Made by a program: the position numbers and the translations under genes. Source: Opitutia bacterium (GTDB taxonomy: Bacteria; Verrucomicrobiota; Verrucomicrobiia; Opitutales; Opitutaceae). From it: 6,030 bases of DNA. The DNA lies in the NCBI GenBank assembly GCA_003157575.1, contig PMKA01000208.1, positions 1-6,030 on the forward strand. The letters are read 5' to 3'. Position 1 is the first letter of the stretch. Each line of letters opens with the position of its first letter. The notes beneath the pieces are model-generated. The model was given only the letters and a program-made list of their open reading frames with translations, was not told the DNA's origin and searched no databases. Below are positions 1 to 5,748 of the stretch, piece after piece.

Positions 1-1137
1 GAGTTTGTGGAATTGAAGGTGCCGCTTTTCAGCCCTCAAAACGGGATACCGGGTCTGCATCTCCTTTCGGTCGATGGCGCCTATCGCCACGAAGCCTACG
101 GTGATGGCAACAAGAGCACGGTTCCAAAGGTTTCGCTGCGTTACCTGCCTTTCAACGATGAGCTCGCCCTTCGGGCCACATACGCCAAGTCATTCGAAGA
201 ACCGACGCTTTACGATCTGTATGGACCCAGCAACGCCGGGTTCACCAATTCACCCAGTGGTCTGACTGCCTACAATTCGGCTGGAGTCGCGGTTGGAGCG
301 TACCCCGCTGTTCAGGGGCAAGAGGCAAGCGGGTCCAATCCTGCCCTCACGCCGGCGAAGGCGAAGAGCTGGACGTTGGGCGCGATCTATTCGCCGCATT
401 TCGCGAAAGGACTGGAAATCTCGGTCGACTACTTCAAGATCGACCAGTCCGACTTGATTACGAACCCGGCCAGTGACCTGACGATGATGCAGTCGGTTGA
501 AGAGTATGGACCGGCCTCACCGTATGCGAAATATGTGACCTTGGGCGGCTTCGCTGGACAGGGGGGCACTTACGTGACCGCTCCCGGCCAACTCTCGCCG
601 GCCCCGGACAACGTTTACGTGCTGGAAAGTCTGGTCAATATTTCCTCCCTGCAAACGCGAGGCTGGGACGTCAACGTCAAATATGTGCTGCCCTGGGAAA
701 GCTTTGGTCGCTTTACCGTCAACACAGAGTGGGCGATTATGAAGAAGTTCTTCCTCAAATCCGGACCGGATGATCCCGGCACCGATTACGTCGGGCTCGA
801 CGAGGAGGGCACGCTCCCGGCCTCCCGGTCTTATTCCACGATCGACTGGGACTATCGGGCCTACGGGGCGACGCTGGGGTACACCCATATCAATCATGTC
901 AGCAATCTCTATGGCGATTATATCAACCCCTACAACACCTTCGACCTCCAGTTCCGTATGGACCTCGGCAAGGTGAGCTCATCCCTCCGTGGGGCCAGCT
1001 TCGATGTTGGTGTGAACAACTTGACCAACCAAGGCCCGTCGCTCGATCGTGATAATTACTCCAGCCCGCCGTTCGACGCCAGTACATACAGCTATTTTGG
1101 CCGGACGTACTATGTGGACCTGAAGTACAAATTCTGA
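1..1137 (+). CDS. TonB-dependent outer-membrane receptor, C-terminal part (5' truncated by window)
   Basis: The frame is open from base 1 and ends with TGA at 1135-1137, so 378 codons of a longer gene are visible and the true start lies left of the window. TonB-dependent receptors take up large nutrients such as sugars, metal chelates or cobalamin across the outer membrane, using energy passed on by TonB. Visible hallmarks are RATYAKSFEEPTLYDLYGP (about 172-228), matching the usual 'S.sFr.Psl.eL' barrel motif, and NPALTPAKAKSWTLGAIYSP (about 337-396), matching 'NP.L.PE.s.s.e.G'. Further signs are repeated amphipathic strands such as GLEISVDYFKI and GWDVNVKYVLPW, then FDVGVNNLTNQGP near the end and a terminal Phe (YVDLKYKF), the outer-membrane insertion signal. 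The plug domain and TonB box are not in view. The substrate cannot be told. An intrinsic terminator lies 23 bp after the stop, so this is the last gene of its transcript. Confidence 0.94.
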   Translation, partial: EFVELKVPLFSPQNGIPGLHLLSVDGAYRHEAYGDGNKSTVPKVSLRYLPFNDELALRATYAKSFEEPTLYDLYGPSNAGFTNSPSGLTAYNSAGVAVGAYPAVQGQEASGSNPALTPAKAKSWTLGAIYSPHFAKGLEISVDYFKIDQSDLITNPASDLTMMQSVEEYGPASPYAKYVTLGGFAGQGGTYVTAPGQLSPAPDNVYVLESLVNISSLQTRGWDVNVKYVLPWESFGRFTVNTEWAIMKKFFLKSGPDDPGTDYVGLDEEGTLPASRSYSTIDWDYRAYGATLGYTHINHVSNLYGDYINPYNTFDLQFRMDLGKVSSSLRGASFDVGVNNLTNQGPSLDRDNYSSPPFDASTYSYFGRTYYVDLKYKF

Positions 1138-1160
1138 TCGGATCCCGGATTCGCATTTAC

Positions 1161-1194
1161 AAGCGCCCCTCCTTGCCGAGGGGCGCTTTTTTTT
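1161..1194 (+). terminator. Rho-independent terminator after the TonB-dependent receptor
   Basis: AAGCGCCCCTC (1161-1171) pairs perfectly with GAGGGGCGCTT (1178-1188), giving an 11-bp GC-rich stem with a 6-nt loop. An unbroken run of eight T covers 1187-1194. It lies 23 bp after the receptor stop codon. Flanking A residues opposite the T run could let it work weakly on the other strand, but no gene converges here, so its role is to end the receptor transcript and isolate the next gene. Confidence 0.93.
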
Positions 1195-1277
1195 GCCGAA
1201 GCCCGTGCGCCTGAGTGCGACCGGGTGGGACCGATTGAAATTGCCCTCAAGAGGGAGTGGAGCAAACGTCCAAATAC

Positions 1278-1859
1278 ATGGGACGATATCTTCTTGCTGT
1301 TTGGGTGCTCCTGGCCCTGGCGGTGTCCGGAATCGCCGAAGGCGAAAAGTTTACGCAGTCGGTGAAACCGGAGGATTTCAAGGCCGCCGGGCTTGACCGA
1401 CTTTCGAGTGCTGAGCTGAGCCGCCTGGATGCACTGGTTTCGGCATACAAGAAAGGCGTGGTCGATGACGCGAAACGCCTGGCGGAAGAGGCGCAGGCGG
1501 CGAAGCGTGTGGCTGAGGCGGACGCCAAGGCGGCAAAAGCTCAGGCCGCGGAATCAAAGAAGGAAAGCCAGGGCTTTCTGGCCAAGGCAAAGGTCCTGCT
1601 CGTGCCTGGAACGAAGATCGAATATGCGGTCATCAAGAGCACGATACCGGGTAAATTCAATGGATGGGGTTCCCATTCGATCTTTGTCCTGGCAAACGGT
1701 CAGCGGTGGCAGGTTGCCAACGGTGGCGAATATTTTACTCCCTCCGAGGAGAATATCCAGGTGGAGATCGTTCCCTCCGCGCTCGGCGGATACTGGATGA
1801 ACTTTCCGACTTTGGACACCCAAGTCCGGGTGAAGCTTCTGCCTGAGAAAACGCAGTAA
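1278..1859 (+). CDS. Exported protein with helical stalk and C-terminal beta-rich 'GW/NGQxW' domain, function unknown
   Basis: Predicted protein of 193 residues. Residues 1-20 (MGRYLLAVWVLLALAVSGIA) form a clean Sec signal peptide with a likely cut after GIA; no lipobox cysteine is present. Residues about 33-56 (FKAAGLDRLSSAELSRLDAL) resemble a motif I recall from small exported proteins of Proteobacteria. Residues 60-105 are rich in Ala, Lys and Glu and very likely form a helix or coiled coil. Residues 115-190 are beta-rich, with GKFNGWGSHSIFVLANGQRW (126-144), EYFTPSEEN and VEIVPSALGGYWMNF. The ATG at 1278 was chosen because it puts the signal peptide at the very N-terminus. The in-frame GTG at 1257 has its only purine-rich tract directly abutting it. 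GGAG at 1259-1262 is a distant, weak ribosome site for 1278. It is probably periplasmic or envelope-associated; no enzymatic motif is visible. It stands alone after the receptor terminator and converges on the hydrolase gene. Confidence 0.8.
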   Translation: MGRYLLAVWVLLALAVSGIAEGEKFTQSVKPEDFKAAGLDRLSSAELSRLDALVSAYKKGVVDDAKRLAEEAQAAKRVAEADAKAAKAQAAESKKESQGFLAKAKVLLVPGTKIEYAVIKSTIPGKFNGWGSHSIFVLANGQRWQVANGGEYFTPSEENIQVEIVPSALGGYWMNFPTLDTQVRVKLLPEKTQ

Positions 1860-1866
1860 ATTGGTT

Positions 1867-4017
1867 TTAGCAGCCTGAAAGGCCTGAAGCCCGGCGGGGC
1901 GGCGGCCCGAAGGTCAATATTGTCGAGCACTGGTTCTTCGTCCAATCGAGATCCGGGAATCCTTTGAAGGACGGTGGCTTGCCTAGGGCCATTTTCCGCG
2001 CCGATGGCCAGCCTCTTGGGTGGCAGGTTGCCACTCCGTTGGTCAGCCTGGCGTCGCTTATTGCAACCTGTCCAAGGCCCCATACGGAGAGGCGGAGCCG
2101 GTTGTCGGTGGCGGCTGGGCGGTCGCTTGCGGCCAAAGGAATCGGGACCGAGAATTCGCGGCGTATCCCGGTCCGGGGTTTTGCCGCAAAGGCGCGAAAC
2201 TCGATGGTGTGCAGCCCGTGGAGCGTAGTCCATGTCCCGTCAAGCTGTTGCTGTTCGACGACCACCTTCTGCATCGCCGGCGCGAAATTGTGCACCGTGA
2301 ACAACAGCTGCCACGCCCCGCACACCGGCGTCGCCCGCCAGATAAGCATGGGATCATGATTCGCACATTTGAGCCACTCTTTCCATTCGCGAAGGCGCTC
2401 TTTGTCGCGCCTGACCATGACCTCGTTTGGCCCGCGCACACGCCTGTCGCGCGAGCGTCCCCACATCGCGCGAGCCGCCGCGCGCCCGTCCTCAATCGCG
2501 CTTGCGAAGACAGACGCTTCCGCGCGCAGACGCGCGAGGCAAATCGGAAAACCGGGAGACCGGCAAATCGTGAATGCGGGAAAGCGGGAAAGCGGGAAAC
2601 CTCCTCGCGGTCTCAGTGTTTCTGCTTTCAGCGTTTCAGCTTTTTCCGCGTTGCCGGCGATCTCTCGACGGAGCCGAAATACGCCTTCCGCTGCTCGTCG
2701 CACAAAGACGTCGCGCTTTGCGAGATAGAGGCGGAAGGCAAGGCTCGCCGCGAGCGCCGGGGGCGGGATCGTGCAAATTCGTCGCAAAGCGCGCAGTTCC
2801 CGCTCGTAAGGTGCAACGCCGTCGCGCCCGAGGCAGACGTCCCAGCGCTCGTTGATCTGCCATCGATAATAGCCCGCAAACGCGAGGTCGTCGCATGCCA
2901 GCGCCGCGCGGGCGAATTTTCGCCACCGTTTGTCAATTGCCGGCCCACCGTTCCTGGCGATGGCCTGCCGGCGAGCGGCAGCCCTGCCTGGACTGATTTT
3001 TGTTGCCCCAAATACCCGTGCGAAACCACGCGCCAGCATCTCCTGCGGGCTTTCAATTCCGGGATCGAGCCACAGACAGGCCGCCGCGGCGTCGACAACG
3101 GTAGTCAGCTCGATCGCCAGACGGCTGGCTTCCCACGATGTAATGAGGAATCCGCCTGCGTTCACGCGAAGGCACCGCTTCCACCACGACAGGATGTTGC
3201 CCAGGCGGTCGCCAAACACAGGCAGGGGCTCGTAACGGAACGCGCCGTTCATCGGGCAGCCCCAATACTCGATTCCGCGTGCCTCCAGCGGCGCGGCCAG
3301 GTCTGTTTCCGCAAAGTTGCGGAGCTCGACACGCGGATGGCGGGCGAACGGATAATAGTACCAGTCGTAGGCAATCACGTCCCGCGGCAGCAGCGGGATG
3401 GCCGCGGGCAGCAGTGCGAGCATGTCCGCCCAAAGCCCCATGCGAAGTCCCAGGCCTGCGGTCAGCTGATGCAGCCGGCCGACGTGTCCGGCGAAGTGGG
3501 CCGCGAGTCCGCCGCGGGCGACATCCGCCCTGCAACGAGGACATTTGCCGAGATGGAACGATTCGTCGAGGCCGACATGGACCTTGCCGGCTGTGCAGAA
3601 CGGGGCCATGTCGCGCAGCAGTTTTTCGGCGACTTCCAGGGTGCGCGGGTGCAACGGGCAGATCTGGCCGCGCTCAAGCGGACGGCCGTCGTCGTCGCGC
3701 AGCTCGTTCAAATCGCGAAGCTCCGGCGTCTTGACGAGGTATTGCGTGTGGCCGAGCAGATTGACGATCGGCACGACGCGGATGCCGGCGGCGGTCGCCG
3801 CCGCGACAAGCCGCGCAAATTGCTTGTAGCTGTAAGCGTCCGCTCGTGCGACGCCCGGAAGGCCCGGGTATTCCACCGCGTCCTCGAGGTGCAGATACAG
3901 CTCTTCATAACCCCACCCGGCATAGCGAGGGAGCCATTCCAGCAAGAAATCAAGGCGCTCCACCTGTCGCGCCAGATCCCACTGGAAAGCCCGGGTGATG
4001 TGCGGGGTCGTTGGCAT
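1867..4017 (-). CDS. GH20-like glycoside hydrolase (beta-N-acetylhexosaminidase-type TIM barrel), carrying an inserted repeat block
   Basis: Predicted protein of 716 residues, read from ATG 4017-4015 to TAA 1869-1867. The N-terminal 310 residues look like a GH20-type barrel: FQWDLARQVERLDFLLEWL (11-29), WGYEELYLHLEDAVEYPGL (35-53), IRVVPIVNLLGHTQYL (79-94), then KVHVGLDESFHLGKCPRC (145-162). D151-E152 match the paired Asp-Glu of GH20, where Asp orients the substrate acetamide and Glu is the acid. GLWADML (194-200), YDWYYYPF and LITSWEAS (291-298) fit later barrel strands. Residues about 310-450 are helical. Residues about 455-495 are low-complexity and encoded by tandem repeats, followed by helix again. 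Residues 555-660 look like a beta-sandwich (AWQLLFTVHNFAP, LRLSVWGLGQV). No signal peptide is seen, so it is probably cytoplasmic. The substrate is uncertain. No Shine-Dalgarno is present: a REP-like unit ends 8 bp before the ATG. It lies 105 bp after cca on the same strand. The last 15 residues (PPPRRASGLSGC end) look like a random tail. Confidence 0.87.
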   Translation of the reverse strand: MPTTPHITRAFQWDLARQVERLDFLLEWLPRYAGWGYEELYLHLEDAVEYPGLPGVARADAYSYKQFARLVAAATAAGIRVVPIVNLLGHTQYLVKTPELRDLNELRDDDGRPLERGQICPLHPRTLEVAEKLLRDMAPFCTAGKVHVGLDESFHLGKCPRCRADVARGGLAAHFAGHVGRLHQLTAGLGLRMGLWADMLALLPAAIPLLPRDVIAYDWYYYPFARHPRVELRNFAETDLAAPLEARGIEYWGCPMNGAFRYEPLPVFGDRLGNILSWWKRCLRVNAGGFLITSWEASRLAIELTTVVDAAAACLWLDPGIESPQEMLARGFARVFGATKISPGRAAARRQAIARNGGPAIDKRWRKFARAALACDDLAFAGYYRWQINERWDVCLGRDGVAPYERELRALRRICTIPPPALAASLAFRLYLAKRDVFVRRAAEGVFRLRREIAGNAEKAETLKAETLRPRGGFPLSRFPAFTICRSPGFPICLARLRAEASVFASAIEDGRAAARAMWGRSRDRRVRGPNEVMVRRDKERLREWKEWLKCANHDPMLIWRATPVCGAWQLLFTVHNFAPAMQKVVVEQQQLDGTWTTLHGLHTIEFRAFAAKPRTGIRREFSVPIPLAASDRPAATDNRLRLSVWGLGQVAISDARLTNGVATCHPRGWPSARKMALGKPPSFKGFPDLDWTKNQCSTILTFGPPPRRASGLSGC
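2543..2599. repeat. Tandem array of degenerate 8-bp units (consensus nCGGGAAA) inside the hydrolase gene
   Basis: On the + strand the units run ATCGGAAA (2543), ACCGGGAG (2551), ACCGGCAA (2559), ATCGTGAAT (2567, one base longer), then three perfect GCGGGAAA copies at 2576-2583, 2584-2591 and 2592-2599. Because 8 is not a multiple of 3, the array is read in shifting frames on the minus strand. It yields an unusual Phe/Pro/Cys-rich stretch (GGFPLSRFPAFTICRSPGF, residues 472-490) with no stop. The composition differs clearly from the flanking GC-rich coding DNA. Confidence 0.85.
2611..2645. repeat. Second tandem array of 7-8-bp units (GCTGAAA on the minus strand) inside the hydrolase gene
   Basis: Read on the minus strand the units are GCTGAAAC (2640-2633), GCTGAAA (2632-2626), GCAGAAAC (2625-2618) and ACTGAGA (2617-2611), preceded by an A-rich run. 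They encode KAETLKAETL at residues 459-468. Only about 11 bp (2600-2610) separate this array from the GCGGGAAA array, so the two look like halves of one composite element of roughly 100-110 bp. Confidence 0.8.
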
Positions 4018-4025
4018 TTCGAAAC

Positions 4026-4126
4026 GTAGGAGCCTGCTTGCAGGCGATTCCGGAGCATCAGTGGTTTGCAGGCAAGCTCCTACATGCTGATCCGAGGCAA
4101 GCGATCGCCTGCAAGCAGGCTCCTAC
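4026..4126. repeat. Cluster of three REP-like palindromic units (BIME-like), GTAG heads
   Basis: Unit A (4026-4048, + orientation) starts GTAGGA and folds as GCCTGC-TT-GCAGGC followed by GAT. Unit C (4104-4126, - orientation) is its exact 23-bp reverse complement. Unit B (4061-4083, - orientation) is a diverged copy, starting GTAGGA on the minus strand and folding as GCTTGC-CT-GCAAAC. A conserved 5' GTAG tetranucleotide followed by a short GC-rich hairpin, with copies in opposite orientations, is the classic layout of REP sequences mobilised by RAYT (TnpA-REP) proteins. From memory, the unit is strikingly like Pseudomonas REPs of the GTAGGAGC...GCTTGC...GCGAT type. The cluster fills the space between cca and the hydrolase gene and overlaps the cca stop codon. 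No RAYT gene is in this window. Confidence 0.9.
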
Positions 4127-5526
4127 ATTTGGCCGGTGGGAAGTTTTCGCAGGTAATCCTCCAGCCATTTCCGACCGCTCGCTTCATCCGCAAACGCGCC
4201 TTCGAGCTGCGCCTCGAAGGCCGTGTCGAGGATCGTCTTGAATCCTGGACCGGGCTGCAGACCCAACTCCAAAAGATGTCGTCCGAGCATCAGCTGGCGA
4301 GGGGCGCAGTCCTGCACCGCGAGTGCATGCGCTTTTGCGCGCAGTGCGCTGATGCGGAATCCTGTGTCAGGGGAAAGCAGCGGCGGCCGGCCAAGATCGT
4401 CCGCCTTCATGACGACGCACAGTTCATCGATCGTGGCGGGGGCGAGCTTGCGCGCCAGCCGCCGGACTGCGCTGTCGGTGAATTCCGCCTGTCCGTGATG
4501 ATGGGCCAGATGGTGCACCACAAGAGGCCGGACCCAGTCGAGCAGCTGAAGCGGCGCGCCGATCCGCCGGAGAAACGTCTCGGCGAGCGGCCCGCCGGCC
4601 TCCTCGTGCCCGGGACTCGTCCAGCGCAGCGTGCCGCGCCGTTCGACGCGGGTCGTCGTGGAGGGTTTGCCGAAATCGTGCGCCAGCACCGCCAGCATGA
4701 GATACCGCCGTCGGAGAGGATCGCCTTGGAGCCATTCCGGAAGACGGACGAGGGCATCCAGGCAGTATTTGGTGTGGGCGAGGACGTCGCCTTCCGGATG
4801 CCATTCAGGTTCCTGCGGCACGCCGGCCATTGCGTCGATTTCCGGGAAGTGCGCGAGCCAGCCGGTCTGCTCCAGGACTGCGATGCCTTTTGAGGGGACG
4901 TGGGATTTGACGGCCCACTTGTCCCATTCGCCCCAGATTCTCTCAACGGGCAGCTCGTGGAACGTGCCGGAAATGCTGCGGCAGAGTGCGGCCGTCTCTG
5001 GCGCAAGGGTGAGATCGAACCTGGCAGCGAGCTGCATCCCGCGCAGAACGCGCAGCGGATCCTCGACAAAAGCCGCACTCGTGTGCCGCAGGGTCTTTGT
5101 CTGCAGGTCGGCCCGGCCGTTGTACGGATCGATGATCGTCCCTGCAACCGGGTCGTAGGCGATCGCGTTGATGGTGAAATCGCGCCGTGCCGCTGCCTCC
5201 GCGTCGGAAAGGGTGGGGTCGGGCGCCACGGCAAACCCGCGGTGGCCGGCGCCTGTCTTCGATTCGCGCCGCGGCAGGCTGAAATCGTATTCGGCGCCTG
5301 CGGTCCGCAGTTTGACGACGCCGAAACTCCGTCCGACCAGGTCGGCGTCCCCGAACGGCGCGAGCACGCGGACCAACGACTCGAAGTCCGCGCCCGCCAC
5401 CTCGATGTCGAGGTCCTTGGGATCGAGCCCGAGCAGCCAGTCGCGCACCCCGCCGCCGACGAGCCGCGGCCGGCCGATGGCACGGAGAGCGCGGAAGATC
5501 GCAAGCAGTTGATCGGACAGTTGCAT
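4123..5526 (-). CDS. cca: CCA tRNA nucleotidyltransferase with HD domain
   Basis: Adds or repairs the 3'-terminal CCA of tRNAs in the cytoplasm, using CTP and ATP without a nucleic-acid template. Predicted length is 467 residues. Motifs in order: RLVGGGVRDWLLG (21-33, nucleotide-binding GG.VRD), DLDIEV (38-43, the two metal-binding Asp of the class II polymerase-beta fold), RRDFTINAIAYD (114-125) with IIDPYNGRADL, EDPLRVLRGMQLAARF (155-170) and ERIWGEWDK (195-203). These are followed by FPEIDAMAGVPQ...WHPEGD and an HD phosphohydrolase domain (H251, H283-D284 in VLAHDFGKP, GHEEAG, VVHHLAHHHG). This order matches E. coli-type Cca with a C-terminal HD domain better than poly(A) polymerase, but an A-adding or PcnB-like activity cannot be fully excluded. 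The ATG at 5526 is preferred over the TTG one codon upstream. No good Shine-Dalgarno is seen. The stop TAG (4125-4123) lies within the GTAG head of a REP-like unit. Divergent from rplM. Confidence 0.95.
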   Translation of the reverse strand: MQLSDQLLAIFRALRAIGRPRLVGGGVRDWLLGLDPKDLDIEVAGADFESLVRVLAPFGDADLVGRSFGVVKLRTAGAEYDFSLPRRESKTGAGHRGFAVAPDPTLSDAEAAARRDFTINAIAYDPVAGTIIDPYNGRADLQTKTLRHTSAAFVEDPLRVLRGMQLAARFDLTLAPETAALCRSISGTFHELPVERIWGEWDKWAVKSHVPSKGIAVLEQTGWLAHFPEIDAMAGVPQEPEWHPEGDVLAHTKYCLDALVRLPEWLQGDPLRRRYLMLAVLAHDFGKPSTTTRVERRGTLRWTSPGHEEAGGPLAETFLRRIGAPLQLLDWVRPLVVHHLAHHHGQAEFTDSAVRRLARKLAPATIDELCVVMKADDLGRPPLLSPDTGFRISALRAKAHALAVQDCAPRQLMLGRHLLELGLQPGPGFKTILDTAFEAQLEGAFADEASGRKWLEDYLRKLPTGQM

Positions 5527-5703
5527 CAAAAAGCGGGTGGAATATATTCAGGGAGGTTTACCGGAAGGTGTCCCGGGAAGGCCAATTGTCCGAGGTACCG
5601 CCGGCAGCGTGAACACGGCTGAATGTTCCCCGAACCGCGGGCGGGACGCCCATGGCAGTCTCGTACAAAAGGACGGCATTGTGCAATGTTTCCATCTAAA
5701 GGG

Positions 5704-5735
5704 TTGACACGCTTCCGCGGGAACCTACCTATGAG
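5704..5735 (+). promoter_or_regulatory. Candidate sigma-70-type promoter for rplM
   Basis: A perfect TTGACA lies at 5704-5709. The best -10-like hexamer is TATGAG at 5730-5735, but the spacer would be 20 bp, longer than the usual 16-18 bp; hexamers at a normal spacing match poorly. If real, transcription would begin about 5742, leaving a leader of only a few bases before ATG 5749. The rest of the 222-bp cca-rplM gap shows no convincing promoter for cca, no RNA gene and no strong hairpin. Confidence 0.45.
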
Positions 5736-5748
5736 ACCCTTTCTGCAC

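Noticed and set aside
1257..1277. GTG start seven codons upstream for the exported protein
   Set aside because: The purine-rich tract abuts the GTG with no spacer, and the signal peptide is ideal from ATG 1278.
1860..1912. Possible bidirectional terminator between the convergent genes
   Set aside because: Only short stems such as GCCT-GAA-AGGC and GGGC-GGCG-GCCC are present, with no T run on either strand.
1705..2033. 15-bp direct repeat GGTGGCAGGTTGCCA at 1705-1719 and 2019-2033, with a palindromic core
   Set aside because: Each copy lies in coding sequence on opposite strands and fits the local reading frame. Two copies of a short palindromic word are weak evidence for an element.
2020..4029. 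A 669-codon open frame on the + strand, antisense to the hydrolase gene
   Set aside because: Its translation is rich in Arg, Ala and Gly without recognisable motifs, while the minus strand encodes a GH20-like barrel with a catalytic pair. It is a by-product of GC-rich codon use.
4123..4140. Reading the REP-like hairpins as an intrinsic terminator for cca
   Set aside because: The hairpins are not followed by a T run on the minus strand. They match a repeat family better, although they may still affect transcript ends.
5558..5695. A 45-codon minus-strand open frame between cca and rplM (METLHNAVLL...)
   Set aside because: No ribosome site, no recognisable motif, and short enough to occur by chance. 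It cannot be supported without homologues.
5731..5748. Upstream in-frame ATG that would extend L13 by six residues (MRPFLH)
   Set aside because: L13 proteins conserve the MKTF start, and this ATG overlaps the candidate -10 hexamer.
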